Numbered from the stretch's first letter, positions 11,443-24,731 are shown. The stretch: 64,000 nt of DNA from Monocercomonoides exilis (GCA_001643675.2 LSRY02000064.1:62001-126000), one strand, 5' to 3'. Program-made: numbers and translations. Notes: generated from the letters alone by a model not told the origin.

Positions 11443-14400
11443 TCACAAGAATTTTTCCACAAAGGCATCAATAGCAGCAAAGTAACTCTCTTCAATCTCA
11501 TTTGGAACAAGGCCATTTATCATCAAGAGTGCTAGATCAACATTAAGCTGAAAATATCAAACATACGAAAAAATTGAAAAAATGAAACAAAATTTACTAT
11601 TAGCGTTTGTAAAACTTCAAAAGCAAACTCTCATCTGAGCAGCTAATTTCAAAGGATCCTTAGAAGAAGAAGGGATGATGTTTGGGGCAACAACGATGGC
11701 TATGTTGTCAAATGTCATTTTGTTCTGTGCCACATAAGGAGGCGACCCAACAACACGCAGAAAACGAAGCAAGTACAGAAGAGAAATTAAATGGGAAGGC
11801 GGCAGCGCTGTGCGAAGATAAGACACAGCACCACACGGATCGTCTTTCAAATGCTGAAATGTTTTGCTTTGTTGTAAAAAAACAAATATAAAAAAGTTTG
11901 TTGAAGTCAAAAATATATGAGCAAAGGAAAACGTTTATACACATTTATAAAATCAAAAATTTTTATCTCAAAAAATTTATAAATAATTTCCGTTTACAAT
12001 CAATTTCTGTACAGACTTCAACAAAGTCCACAATATCATTCAAACATCCGTTTTTCTATTTCTTGTTCCTCTTCCTCTCACCTGCAACATACAAGACATT
12101 GACTGGGATGAGTCTCAAATGCATCGACCGACACCAAATTTTGACTGCCACGGCAATCGAGCACGGATCGTCTGTTGCAATTGGCAGATCTCCATTGCAC
12201 AGCTGCGACTCGATGAAGTCTGTTTTAGACTGAGAGACGCTTTTCCTGTCAAGAAAGAAGAGACAAGGAAATAAAAAAAAAATTGTTCATTGAAGATATT
12301 AAAAAAGAAATATTATCAGAAAATATATCAGAAAAAATTTTTTATCGAATTGCCAAGAAATAACATGAATGTCAAAGAGTTTCATTAATCCGCGCGTTAT
12401 GATAAAAAGAATTTCAGAAAATTATCACAACATCATCAACAACAGCAACAATGAAAGAAAAAAAAGCATATTATTTTTTCAAGCAAACCTGAAAATGCCC
12501 TCCACATATAATCCATTGAGCTTGACAATCATTTTACACAGAACAGGAAGCACAATAGGAATTGAGGGGCACTTGAAAGACACTGCAATTTCCTCTATTT
12601 GGCGAATGAGTGGAACAGAAGGAAGAGGAAAAGGGAGACATTTTTGGAGAAAGAGCACATCATCAACATTGCAGCAGATGAAGCGTGATTGAAGGGCAAC
12701 ACAGCAAAGAGAAGCCAAACGCGAAATGCAGCTGAGAGAAGTCGAGGAAGAGCCAACTGAAGAGGAAGAGAAGGAGGAGGAGGAAGAAGAAGAGGAAGCT
12801 GTACATTCCTTAGGAGGAGCAATTACACACCCGAAACAAACAGAAAGATGCAGTTTTGAAAGAGCAAACGATGCCAATCGAGAAAGCATTGTAGTATGAA
12901 CACTTTCTCTGTACGATAGAGGCGAAGCTGATGGATGCACAGAAGAAGAAGAAGAAGAAGAAGAAGAAACCGAGTGCAACGAAAGCAGCTGAGCTGAGTG
13001 GATGAAATTGAGTATGAATGGAAGCAAGTTCTGAGACGGAACAAGAGCCTCAGCTGCGGAACAGAAGAGAATCCAGCCTTTCAGCTGCTGTCTTTGTTGA
13101 AGGGGAGGAAGGGTTGTTGGGTCAACAGGGATAGACAATGGTGTAAATGGCTGATTTATGATAGCTATTGTTAACAAACCAGACTTTGGGACAGATGAAA
13201 GAGAAGAGGACACACAAGAAGATGATGCTGACAGAGAAGAAGAAGAAGGTGAAAGCGAAGAACGATCCGATGGAGAGATGTTTGTGGAGTTCGCAAGAGA
13301 AGGAGAAGCAAAAAGTGAGTTGACAGCCGAAGCGATGGCAGAGGAGAGATAAGAAGAAGTAGCAAGTGAGGAGGAAGATATCTGTGTGTGCGACAGCTGC
13401 TTCATCAGCTGGCAAAACACCTCGTCAGCCAGATCCTGCATCTTCCGCGCCTCCCTCAGCACTTTGTGCCACGACTCTTCGATTTTCAGCTCGTCGCTCT
13501 TTCGTCCTTCGTTCCACAGGCGATATGGCGCCTCGTGTGGAAGCGCTGAGCCTGCAACATCACTGAAGACAGGCATATGGCCGAGCAGGAGCAGGTCAGA
13601 GGAGTCAGAGGTTATTGCGCGTGTGATGGTGCGGAAGGCAGAGACAGCCTGTGGAGAGTGTGCCTGAGTGACACAGCGCAGAAGAGGAGCATTCAATGCG
13701 AGGGGAGAGTCAAGACAAGGAATGAATGAAATGAGCTCGTCTGGCTGTATCGCACGGGTGAGCAGCTTAGACGATGTTTGCTGCTCGCGAAACTGGGTGA
13801 CAGCCAGCCGACGAAGTGAAAAAGTCCCGAGGCGAACGGTGAGCTGAGGGGAAAGTGATGTGAGTGGTGAATTGATGGATTTGGAAAAGAAAGGGCTGGG
13901 AAGCGGAGATGGCGGAAGTGGAGGCGCGGTGGAAGGCGGAAGAGGATGAGGAGAAGAAGAAGGAAGCGAAGGAGCAGCAGAAGAAGGAAGTGAAGGAGCA
14001 GAAGAAGGATGCAATGGAGGTGCTGCCATAGGTGGACGAGGAGGAGCTGTTGCAGGCAAAGATGGAGAGCTCTTGGTTTGTGAATGAGTCGGTGGAGGGA
14101 CATACTGTTGAGGACTGGCAGGCTTCTTTACAATCTTCGAAAGATCCACCTGAGTCGAGGATCTCTGATTTTCAAAGGCAGAATTTACAGTTGATGGAGC
14201 AGTTGGTGAAGAGCGTGATGGAGGCTTTGGTAAGTCTGATGAATGTTGTTGTTGCGATATTGACGGAATTTTGATGTTTTGTGTCTGAACAGAATCTGTG
14301 GAGCAAGAAGATGATTGGAACTTTGGTTTAGGAACATCGTGAGATAAGTCTCCTGATCTTTGATTTGAAATTTGATTTGTTTTCTGTACTTCATTAATTC

Positions 14401-14569
14401 TCTGAAATCTTGCATCTTCAAAAAAAAGGAAGCATATAAACAAAGTGGAAATGCACACACAAAAATAGAAAAAAGATGCGAACTTCTTTAAACACTTAAA
14501 AATGATTTTCATACTTGGCTGCACAGATTCATTAGATTTCTGATTTAGGGCCACTGAATGGATTTTCAT
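11443..14569 (-). CDS. MyTH4-RhoGAP domain protein (825 aa, 5 exons)
   Basis: Exons in transcript order are 14569-14515, 14415-12489, 12245-12093, 11866-11629 and 11547-11443; all phases close. Domains in order: a Pro/Ser-rich N-terminus; a MyTH4 domain starting near QAVSAFRTITRAI, with DEVFCQLMKQL and QLKGWILFCSAAEALVPSQ, split by Ser-rich inserts; then a RhoGAP domain with the arginine-finger motif GLYVEGIFR, then KIWCRSMHLRLIPVNV, NKMTFDNIAIVVAPNI and a complete C-terminal helix. This MyTH4-plus-RhoGAP order occurs in ARHGAP39/Vilse-type proteins. It should switch off Rho/Rac GTPases, with MyTH4 linking to microtubules or the cortex. What looks like an in-frame TAG near 12056 and a frameshift near 11630 both fall inside introns that start GTATGT and GTTTGC. 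It is head-to-head with the SAPS gene. Confidence 0.85.
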
Positions 14570-14715
14570 ATATTTTTTCAAGGATAAAACATTTTAAAAA
14601 ATAAATGAAATTGAATTCTAACATATTCGATCACGAACGCTCATCACATGTGGAATGCCAGCTATTTATTAAAAACTAAAATTAATATTTGAAATTATAG
14701 AACAAGGATCAACAA
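14570..14715. promoter_or_regulatory. Bidirectional intergenic region (146 bp)
   Basis: It lies between the start codons of the divergent MyTH4-RhoGAP (minus) and SAPS (plus) genes and so must contain both promoters. No specific element is recognised. Confidence 0.4.
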
Positions 14716-17481
14716 ATGGCTGCTTGGCTGAGATTTCTCCAAGTACAGGAGTCAAATGCAGAAAAGCTTATTGCAAAAGGTGCACCACTCGAAGAAATAC
14801 TACAAGTTGAAGATATACTCCAAGATGTCAAGGCTCAATCCACAAAATTGATGGAATAGTTTGTTTCACAGTTAATTTTTTCGAAAAAAAGAAATGCGAA
14901 AAAATTCAACAATACCATGAAAACATTTTAAATTTTAGTTTGACAACTCCAGAAACAGTTGTGAAAATGCTTAATCTTCTTGTGAAAGATCCAGCATCTG
15001 GCCCAACTGAAAAAGAGCGCTTTTCTTATCCTTATCTTGTGACGGAAATTCTTTCAGAAGATGATACACGCATCCAAGATGCACTCAATCAGCCTGAGTG
15101 CCTTGAAGTTCTTTTCTCTTTCATCGAGAATCCGAATCCCGTTCAATCTGTTTATGCGCATCATGTCTGCCGAATTTTCCATTCTCTACTCACAAAAATT
15201 GGATCAGAGGTGTGCGTTTTTTGCTTTAGTGCCATACAACCAAAACATTATTTGCGCGTTTTTTAACGAATTATAAAATAGCTTTTGGAAAAAATGGAAG
15301 ATCGAAACACAATTCCAATGCTTGTTAACCATCTGGACAATTTTCCTTTTTGCGAATTGTTGTTTGATTTGATTGTGATTGTTGAAAACAACAGCGAGAA
15401 AGAAGGACTTATTAAAGTTTGAAAAATTTGATCAAATTTATGCAATTAAACAAGCCTGACTTTTATTTTAATTTCCTTAGTGGATGAAAAAGTACGACTT
15501 AATATATCTTCTTTTGTCAGAAATGAAAAAATGCAAATCGTCAACGGTATCTATTTTGATGATAATTTTATGGATTATTTAATGTTATTTATAACTTGTT
15601 CATATCAACTTCTTTTGTTCGACTACCAACTTGATTTCGCTGTTATATTTGATTAAAATCACACATTTTATTATGATCCTTCAAATCAAATACATTCAAA
15701 AAAATTGTGGAATCAATTTTTAGGTTCCTGCGAACACTGGACAGATTTTGAACAACATTATCATTCGCTTTTGCGACACACCCGAACATCAGCAGATGCT
15801 CTTTGAAGAAGTGCTGACAGAACACGAAATGGGGCTTTTACTGGAAATTGCGCTTTTTGGAGCACACACCGACAACGTAGCACAAAACACAGAGAAGAAA
15901 GAAGGCGCAGAAAAAGAGAAAGAGTCAGAGAAGGACAAAGAAGAGAAGAAAGAGGAGAAAAAAGAAGACACCAGCACGGATGCCTCATCAACCAGCAGTT
16001 CAGAAGAAGCCCCAAAAGCCAGCCCTTCCGCTGAATCATCCAAAACAGCTGTGGAAATTCCGATCTGCGCTGCATCTGCTGCAGTCTCATTGCTTGTGGA
16101 TATTGTGTGGAACACTCGGCAGAACCCCACAGATGGTAATGGGCAGCCGATCAATCCGATCCAAGCGAACATTCCGGTGCCTGAGTTCATCAACAAGCAC
16201 ATCCTGTCATCCATCTCATCCATCGTGAAATGCCTCTCGTTCGACTGGGCATCGCCTGGAAGCTCTGCTGAACGTTGTATGCAACCTCCATCATCATCTT
16301 CCTCTGCTTCTCCTTCTTCTTCTTCTTCATCCACCTCATCCTGCTCTTCATCGACTGCTCCTTCCCGCACACACTTCCCTATCCCACCGCTGTTCAAAGG
16401 AGGAGGGCGAAGCATTGGTACTTATAGAATGAAAGGTATTCATCTCTTTGTATTATTACTGATGCTAAATAAATGATTAATTTCTATTAATTTATTTATT
16501 TATTCTATTTATTTATTCTATTTATTTATTTTGTTTATATTTCTTTCCTTTCTCTTAACCCCCCTTCCCCCCCCAACCTTTATCATCCTCACCTCCCTTC
16601 CAACCCTCTCCATCCATTCAGTTGTTGTTCTGATATCCACCATCCTCCGCAGTGGGTATGGCCCTTCGCTCGACGAGGCCTTTCTCACTCCCCCCGATGC
16701 CACCTCTTCCACCCCCTCTTCTCTCTTTGCGCCGCTGGTGAAGCTCTTCTTCGACTTCCCCTCAAACACCCTTCTCCTGTCTGAGCTGTACACCTTATTT
16801 GAGACGGTGCTGCTGAACAGGAGCCTTCCGCTGCAGCAGAATCTGCTCTTAGACGGCGGGCTGGTGACAGCTGTGATCAAAGCACTGCAGACAGAGCAGC
16901 AGAGGAGGAAAGAGGTGGCAGAGTGGAAGAAGAAGAAAGAGGAGAGCGAAGCAAACGTTGGAAATGCTGAATCGAGCACCACCGCTACACCATCTTCTGC
17001 AGAAGCATCTGGAAGTTCTCCTTCTCCTTCTCCTTCTCCAGCGCCATCTCCCTCAGCCAGCCGCTCAGCCCCGCCGCCCGTGAAGCGGATGGTGCCAGCA
17101 GCAGATCATTTAGCACACACATTGCACATAGCACGTCTGCTGGACGAGAGGCGATATGATGTGGAAGGGCTGGATTCTGCCTTGTTATCAGCGCCTGTAC
17201 CAGAGGGAGTGGAGCAGCCACTCAGCTGGAGCTGGGACAACCTATTTCAGGACATTGTAACACCTGCGATGCAGCAGCAGGACGGGACAGAGCGAGATGG
17301 AGAGCAGATGGGCGATGGAGCGAATATGGGAGGGTTAGGATTTGGGGCAGGAGATATGGATGGAGATGGAGGAGATGAGGATTGGCCTCAGTGGAACCAG
17401 GGAGGAGAGGATGGAGATGAGAATGTGCACCACTCGGTGTTTGACGATCCTTCGCAGCAGGGGCAGGATGAAGATGATTAG
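14716..17481 (+). CDS. SAPS-domain regulatory subunit of protein phosphatase 6 (PPP6R/Sit4-associated, 728 aa, 6 exons)
   Basis: Exons are 14716-14858, 14939-15209, 15282-15416, 15481-15546, 15724-16435 and 16622-17481. The N-terminus has the family's EEILQVEDILQDVKAQSTKL, then PETVVKMLNLLVKDP, RFSYPYLVTEILSED and LNQPECLEVLFSFIEN. These continue as HEAT-like SAPS repeats through NHLDNFPFCELLFDLIV and GTYRMKVVVLISTILRSGY to ELYTLFETVLLNRSLPLQQ. Acidic and Ser-rich loops interrupt the fold around 15890-16070 and 16290-16370. The C-terminus is acidic (DEDWPQWNQGGEDGDENVHH). The protein should act as a scaffold for a PP6/Sit4 catalytic subunit, which is not in this window. Intron 5 is C- and T-rich with TTTA tandem repeats. 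Confidence 0.9.
16482..16540 (+). repeat. TTTA/TTTATTC tandem repeat inside SAPS intron 5
   Basis: Runs of TTTA units with periodic TTC variants, all within the intron from 16436 to 16621. A simple low-complexity tract. Confidence 0.7.
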
Positions 17482-17927
17482 AGGGAGAGAGAATGAAGAG
17501 AGAGAAGAGATTGGAGAATTTGATGGCGCATGCGCTCACGAATTGTTGGGGAAAAGAATAGAAATAATTGAAAGCTTGAACATCTTTATTTTCTTTTTTT
17601 CTTATTTATATATATTTCTATTCTTTAATAATCTGGAACTGACTTCATCACCGAACTCTTTGAATTAATTTTATTTAACGCTCTTTTCAATTTCGACATC
17701 ACAGTTTTTGGGATGTACTCAAACTGGATATGAACATATTCTTCTCAGTTTTTCTACCTTTGTAGGCTCTTTTTTTTACAATTCATAACTTACATCATTC
17801 TTTTTGTATCAAAATGAACATGCCAATATCTTTTTGAGCATGATTATTTTATTAATTTTAAAATGGGAAATTTCAAGGCTAACAGGGGAATTTTTGTCGA
17901 GGAAAGTTTCTCAACTTGAGACCAGAA

Positions 17928-18406
17928 ATGGATATTGAAGAGTTTGCAAAGCAAATATTTCAAGAGATTTGATAAAAGTTTTTATTTTTTACAGACAACC
18001 AGTTGAATCAGCTCCAGTTGCACACGAAGCCCCCAAAGCTCTTGATCTTCCAACAGCAATTCAAAATGTGCTCAAAAGTTCATTAATTCATGGAAAACTC
18101 TTCCGTGGGCTGCGTGAATGCGCAAAGGCTCTTGATCGTAATGAGGCTGCTCTTTGCATTCTCGCTGATTCTTGCGAAGAAGAATCATACAAAAAGCTTG
18201 TTGAAACTTTGTGCGCACATCGTAACGTACCAATTCTTCGTGTTGAAAGCGCAGAAGATCTTGGCCAATGGGCTGGACTGTGCCAGATTGACAAAGACGG
18301 ACAACCACGTAAGATTGTTAACTGCTCATGTGTTGTTATCAAGGAAGTCGGTACGGACATCCAGAGCTACGAATTCATCGCAAAACACATCAAATCACAA
18401 GCATAA
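17928..18406 (+). CDS. RPS12: 40S ribosomal protein eS12 (141 aa, 2 exons)
   Basis: A 14-nt first exon (17928-17941, MDIE plus two bases) is joined over a 53-nt GTTTGC...ACAG intron to 17995-18406. The product has the eS12 signatures LDLPTAIQNVLKSSLIHGKL, FRGLRECAKALDRNEAALC, LADSCEEESYKKLVETLC, LGQWAGLCQIDKDGQPRKI and NCSCVVIKEVG. It is an L7Ae-like protein of the small ribosomal subunit head. The length is typical. An AATAAA-like hexamer follows the stop. The tiny first exon parallels uL23 in this window and hints at a 5'-end intron convention for ribosomal protein genes. Confidence 0.95.
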
Positions 18407-18802
18407 ATGCGGTCATTTTTAAATAAAACACGAACTAGTTTTTATTTTGAAAGATTAATTATAATTTCACAAAATAGATTGAAGTTATAGTTTTTTAATA
18501 AATAAGAAAGAAAGACGGAATAATTATTTTGATTTTATATTTATTTTTAAGCTTGTGAATAAAAATAGTTGAAATAGTTAATTTTCCAAAGAAGTATTTG
18601 ACTTATTCAAGGATATTTCATATTTTAAAGAAAATAGATCTTTTATTTCATTGAGAATTTAACATTTACTTGTTTAATTGTATTGATTCAGAAATTGTTC
18701 TTTTTAGAGGTTTATTGTACTGAACAAAATGAAGAATTATAATTATTTAATTTTTCTAAAAAAACTTTTTGTCACCAGAGGAAAAATAAGATCAATAAAT
18801 AA
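18407..18802. other. AT-rich spacer
   Basis: About 400 bp between the eS12 stop and the methyltransferase start. It holds AATAAA-like sequences and A/T runs. No gene or repeat seen. Confidence 0.55.
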
Positions 18803-19744
18803 ATGGGACAATACGGCGAACAAAGTTTGAAACGAAAATTAGGATTTGTTTCCATGATATTGTTTAAATATTTTATTTTAGAATACTGGGAAGAAAGATA
18901 CAATACGGAGCAAGCACCATTTGATTGGTATTTGCGCTATCAACATTTGAAGCCTCTTCTCGCTCCATTTATGACAGATGAATCTTGCATTCTTGATATT
19001 GGATGTGGATCATCAAGTGTGATCGTTTATGTATTAGTAAGTTGATTACTGAAAATTATTTTATTTAGAACTTGCTGAAGAACTTTATGATGATGGAAAG
19101 AAGAATATTAAGTGCATTGATTACTCTGCAAATATAATTAATAAAATGCAAGATGCGAACATTTCAGCAAGACCAGAAATTGATTGTACGCAAGTTTTAT
19201 TAATAAAATGATAAATTTTTCTTTAACAATGATAATATTTGTTATTTTTAAAGGGGCAGAAATGGACGTTAAAGCAATGAGTTTTGATGATGAAACTTTT
19301 GATTTGATAATTGACAAAGGAACATCCGATGCAATATTATGTGGAACAGATTCTTATGCACAGTTATCTTCAATGTTAAAAGAAGTATCAAGAGTGCTTA
19401 AGAAAGGTGGAGTGTATGTTGTAATTACATACGGCGTTCCGGCAACTCGCCTTCCTCATTTCGAAAAAGAGGAATATGGATGGAAGGTTGATAAGCTAAC
19501 AACTCCAAAATATGAAGGAGCTCCACCAAATCAAGTTTATTATTTATATGTGATGAAGAAAGTATCAGAGGAAAAAGAAGAAGAAAGGAACGATCAAGAA
19601 GATGAAGTTGCAGTTACTATTGAAAGTGATGCTCCACCAAAAATGTCATCTCCAGGCGCTGAAACAGGTGCAAGCCCGAGTACAAATGAAGGAAATGGAG
19701 ATGAGAACCTCATTGATTTTGATCCTCCGCCAGAGATGCAGTAA
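18803..19744 (+). CDS. EEF1A lysine methyltransferase-like (EEF1AKMT4/METTL13-N family, 254 aa, 4 exons)
   Basis: Exons are 18803-18824, 18882-19016, 19069-19185 and 19254-19744. Splicing creates GEQKYWEERYNTEQAPFDWY, the start motif of the YWxxRY class I methyltransferases. SAM-binding motif I is ILDIGCGSS, followed by the acidic IKCIDYSANIINKM. Then come MDVKAMSFDDETFDLIIDKG and SDAILCG, and RVLKKGGVYVVITYGVP. This is the EEF1AKMT4/METTL13 N-domain pattern, whose human members methylate lysines of elongation factor 1A; the substrate here is inference. The C-terminal 60 residues are an acidic unstructured extension. The third intron uses GTACGC. Confidence 0.85.
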
Positions 19745-20018
19745 CTTTTTTATCACTTCTAATGTGAATGTTGTTGCATTTCGAATTGCCAACTTTATTT
19801 TTTTCTTTTATTTTGTATTATTGTTCTGGTGGGATATTAAAGACTTGATTTTGTATATCTTGTTGAATAAGTTAGTTTATTGTGTTTATGAGAAATATGC
19901 TCTTTTGTAAAAATTATTATTATTATTATTTTGGATTATTACACCAAATTTATATAACTGGAGCTCTTTATCAATATTAAAGAAGAAAGGGCTTGATCAA
20001 TAGACAAAATATTGTTTA

Positions 20019-21673
20019 ATGAGTTCCTTGGGCGATTTAAATTTGGAAGGAATTCTTCCAACGATAGCACATTATAATTTTCAAAACCCAACTGCAGTTC
20101 AAAGTACTCTTAGAATTATTTCTTCACATACAAAGAAAGGAAACTATCAAATCAAGCCTTATCCGGGAAGTATGTTTTGAAAAATATTTCATTATTTTGC
20201 TTATTCTTTTTTAGGTTCATATTATTATTATGTTGTTGATGAGTGCCTTCTTCCAATTAATATACAAGGAAGTGTTTATTATTTTCCCATTGGTTTTACA
20301 CTTCCCTGGAATTTTCCGCAGGAGGCACCGGGAATAACGCTTCTCCCAACAGGAAACCTAGTTCTAGATTTAGCAAATCCGTCTGTGAAACCAGATGGAA
20401 CAGTTGTGTTGACAACGTTAACAAATTGGAAGATGAACCCGAACATGGAATATGTGTTCACTGAAATGCTACACAATTTTCAGCAGAAATCCCCTTTGGT
20501 TTCTATTATTTATGAAATATTCATATTGATTTTTTTAATTTTATTCTATTTCGGATTTGCTCCATTTTGAAATAGCGAACTCGCTCAACAAAAGCGGCAC
20601 CAGTGCCAGCAAGTTCAAGCAATGTTCTTGCTTCTTATTCAACATCATCGGATGAAAAAGAGCAATCTGAGTTTGCAGAAATAATCACAGAGCTTGCAAC
20701 CGAACACATCACTTCAACGTTTGTGGAATTGAACCAAGATTTCCAAGCATTATCACAGTTTGCAATAAAAAAATGTTTGATAATATTATAACAAATAACT
20801 TTGGAATATGTTTTAATTTAGAGGTAAAAAGGATCTGGAAAAAGCTATCGTACCACTTGAAGAAGCTTTACAATCGATGAAAAAAGAAGAAGTATGGATA
20901 GTTGAATATGAAAACGAAAAAATATCAAAATAAAATGTGTTAGTGAGATTTTTTATAATTGATGAATACCTTCGATTGAAATATTTATGTTTCAATTAAA
21001 ATTATTTGAAATCGAAATTATTGCGCTCTTGAATTTGAGAACTTGAGCCAATGATAATTTTCCATATGCATTCATTTTTCTAATGTTTGAAATTGTTCTT
21101 AAAAAGAGTGAATTAGACGCTCGCATAGCATTTTATAATGAGAAGTTACCACAAATAAAAGGTTATTTAGATACTCATCCTGCTCCAGATGCTTCTGCTG
21201 ATATACTTGTTGTGAGCGCACCCTCAGACAAAAGACTTGCAAAGTTTGAACTTTTTGATTTTTAATCACATTTTTGCAACTTTGGGAAATTTTTTCCATC
21301 AAAATCATTAATTATGTTATATTTCTTAATACTTATGCATAATTTTATGAATATTTTTACACTTTGTTATATCTACTCAATTTCAATAATATTGCATTTA
21401 CGTTGATAAACACAGACAATATGAGTTGAAGTCACGTGTCGAAGCTTTTGATCAAGTTTTGAAAAAATTTGGAGAAACGCAATTTTCAGACGAAGAATAT
21501 CCAAAGAAAATGATTGTATGCTTTTAATATGTATATCGTTGCACTCAGCTGTTCAATAATAATTTTTGTTGATGTTCTAATTAATTTCATTTTCATAGTG
21601 TTTACGACAGTTAGCAAAGCAGCACCTTAAAGATGTGGCTGAGTACACAAAATGTCTTGAAAATGGACGGTAA
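20019..21673 (+). CDS. VPS23: ESCRT-I subunit Vps23/TSG101 (337 aa, 7 exons)
   Basis: Exons are 20019-20169, 20215-20498, 20576-20774, 20824-20891, 21107-21243, 21416-21515 and 21599-21673, all in frame. Residues of about 10-145 form a UEV domain (inactive E2 fold): DECLLPINIQGSVYYFPIGF, then PQEAPGITLLPTG, then TVVLTTLTNWKMNPNMEYV. A helical stalk follows (LNQDFQALSQFAIKK, LEEALQSMKKEESELDARI). The end is a steadiness-box-like segment, RVEAFDQVLKKFGETQF and CLRQLAKQHLKDVAEYTKCL. The family recognises ubiquitinated cargo and builds ESCRT-I for endosomal sorting and membrane scission. The linker is short and lacks the long Pro-rich region of animal TSG101. The sixth splice site (exon 4) uses TTTAGAG as its acceptor. 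Confidence 0.88.
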
Positions 21674-22401
21674 ATTGCTTTTGTTTGAGAAATAATAAAT
21701 ATTGATGTTAATGCACAAATATAATTCACATCTGAACATTTCACGTTATATTTTTCTTTTTTCTTTTTCTTTTTGATTTTTTTAAATTATTTTAAATTTT
21801 TTCTTTGAGCCTTTCTTGTTGTTTTATTGAAGTTTTGAGAATAATTTTATTAAGCAATCATTACTATCGCACTGACTAATTTCTAAAAACAGATCAGTTT
21901 GTAAAAGTATTGTAACACCGAATCCACGCACAATTTTTGTGATTTTATTCTAAATGAAAAGAAAAACATTTTCAATTTAATACGATCATCTCAATTTGAT
22001 GAGAAGCAATTGGAGCAACTTTTCGAAATATGAAAATAGAAAAGACGGAATGAAATTCGATTTCGGAGAACAGTCAATAAGCTTCACAAAACTCAAATGT
22101 TGAATTTTGAGAGTATTCATATTAATATTTCTTTTTGGTCACTCTTGTTGAGTTCGGAATTTTTGATTTTAAAAAACACTTTTTGAAGTATTTTAAAACA
22201 CGCGCAATTTAAATTAAATCAAAATAAATGAAAAAGAAAATCATTGTGAATAAAAGAAAAAATATTATTGGATTACATTAACATAATTATTCAACTCATA
22301 AAGGCTTTTAATGCAATATCAATTTTTCCTTGTTTGTGCCATTATTTTTTTGATAATATCAATAAATCATTTTCTCATTGAATTGAATGACAAATTCTTT
22401 C
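21674..22401. other. 730-bp AT-rich spacer
   Basis: Between Vps23 and the Ser/Pro-rich gene. Only A/T-rich sequence; no ORF, RNA gene or clear repeat. Confidence 0.55.
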
Positions 22402-24695
22402 ATGACACAGGAAAAGGGAATAATTAAAGATTTAGCTTCAACAGATATTCAAACAAAGAAATTAAACCATTTTGAAGAAAGGTGTGCCTATTTGGATTGA
22501 TAATTCTTTTACATTTTTCACTTTGTGAATTCATTCTTTTAAGAATTTGTCCAGAACCAAAAAGCAAATGTAGCTTACAAGAAGAGCAACAAAAGCTAAA
22601 TTTCCTAACTAATGAATCAGCTTCCAACATCCTTTGTTCTTCTTTTGCAACGGATTCTTTCTCAAATGAAAACCCTGGTCAATTACATAGTCCATTTCAG
22701 GAATCTCTATCACTGGAACAAGAGCATCATCATCAAGCTGATAGAAATGCTTCACAGGCATATCACAATAAAAACAGTGATACTTTTTCATTTTCTCCAT
22801 TAATGCCATCTTATTCACAAACGTTTTTTCCAAGCGATAAGTGTTCGACACATTTTTTATCTACATTAACAAATGATTATTCTCCTTCATTGAAATCAAA
22901 TTCCAGAGAAGTTGCATTGTTTACTCCAACATTTAATACTGAATCAAATTTTTTATGTAATAATTCTTCAAACAATGAAACGATTATTCACAAATCAAGC
23001 TTTGATAACGATCAATTACCAGATTCTTCGAATTTTTTTCAAGAATCACCGTTTTTTAGAACTCTCGGTTCACCTAAACAAACATCAGAATTTGCATTTT
23101 CATTCGATAACCCTTCATTAAGTTCTTCGCCTTTTATGTATTCAAAGCAAAAATTGGAAGATTTTCCTATCCTTTTTTCCGAATCAATCAATTCTCCTGC
23201 AATACATCTTGACTCAGAAGAAAAAAAATCACAAACAAATTCTAATGAAAAAAATGAGGGACAAAACAATCTTATCTCCGAGCAAGTTCAAAACAACTCT
23301 GCATTAGCGACGATGCACTTGAATTCTAAAGATGAGGTTTCACAACAAACGATGGTGAAACATGATTTTGACAAGAGTCATAACGAAGCATTTCCTTCAT
23401 TAAAAGTTTCAGATGATGGAAATTCAAAGAATTTTGAAAAGACATCTTCTAAAGACAACGCATCTACAATCGACCAATCACAAAACGATGAAGCTAAACC
23501 ACCGTCAAACTGGAAAGAGCAGTTTGATTTTGCATTCTTAAGCATCAAACAGCATGATTTGCCAATGGATCATAAACAAGCTAACGCTGATGCCAATGAC
23601 ACGATGCCACAAACACCAACTCCATTAACTTCCTTTTCGCCTCCATCGTCCATTTATTTGTGCTCTTCTCCGCCTGCCAAATTGCTTAACCACAACGACA
23701 TTCAAAACACACCATCAGCCGAAACTCGTCCGCCTCCCACTCAGCCAGCCGTGCTCCACACTCCATTGACTGCATATTCCACATCCTCTGTTCTTCGCTC
23801 CCTCGCAAAAAACACATCACAAATCAGAGAATTTTATCCGAGGCGGACTGTTTCCTCTTCTCCCGCGTTGTTTTCATCGTCTTCACAGACAGACAGATCT
23901 TCGTGTGCATCTTCTTGCAGTTCTGCCTCTTCTTCTGGTGATGCCCTTTGCACAGATGTGGTTGTTCCACGGCGCCCTTTCTCAACAAATCCGTCTTTTT
24001 CTCAAATGGCACAACGCTCCCAGATGTTTCATGCTCATACTACGAATTCTTCATCCCCTGGGTTGCCAATGCCTTCTGCGGCTGCTGCAACATCACAGTC
24101 TTTTTGTCCGCCTTCAACACTTTCACGCAACACTCCATCACATCATCAATCATCCATCTCTCCAAGTCTTCCCTCGCCTTTCTCGTTTTCCTCGCTTCTT
24201 GCCTCTGAACCGCCTGCTCCACACATCCCTACCCCGACTTTCTCCCCTTCCCTCAAGCACTCCTCATCGCAAGTGCCATATGCATTGTCATCGGTGCTCC
24301 GAAGCAAACAGCCTCCAAATGCAGCTGGAACTGATTTGCCTCATTCTGCTGCAGGTTCTCATCAGCTGTCGTTCCACTCAGAAAGCAATGGGCAAGTTGC
24401 TCTGCATCCTTTTACGAATAAGCCTGCTGAGCATTCACATCTTAACACTGCTGATGCTCAGTCTAATTCAGTTGCACCGTTTATTCATCGTCCTCCTATT
24501 TTGAGCTCACCCTCTTTTTCCACATCCACCACTGCCACTGCTACCTCCTCCTCCTCCTCCTCTTCTTCTTCTTCGAGTTTATTGCCTCTTCCAACACATC
24601 ACCAGATTCTTTCTCAACATCCAAATTCTCCTCCACCTGGTTCATCTCCATTGTTTGAGTTGCCATCAACAGCATCTGCACAGGCACCTCCTCTT

Positions 24696-24731
<36 letters not shown>

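Noticed and set aside
11629..12093. In-frame TAG near 12056 and apparent one-base frameshift near 11630 in the RhoGAP domain
   Set aside because: Both disappear if introns start at GTATGT (12092) and GTTTGC (11628). The spliced RhoGAP domain is then complete, so I do not call the gene broken.
14416..14514. Hydrophobic segment in the N-terminus of the MyTH4-RhoGAP ORF
   Set aside because: It is intron sequence (GTATGA...GAAG); removing it keeps the frame and leaves a soluble protein.
22482..22543. Hydrophobic N-terminus (MCLFGLIILLHF) suggesting a membrane protein
   Set aside because: This is translation of a GTGTGC...AAG intron. An upstream exon with ATG at 22402 joins in frame.
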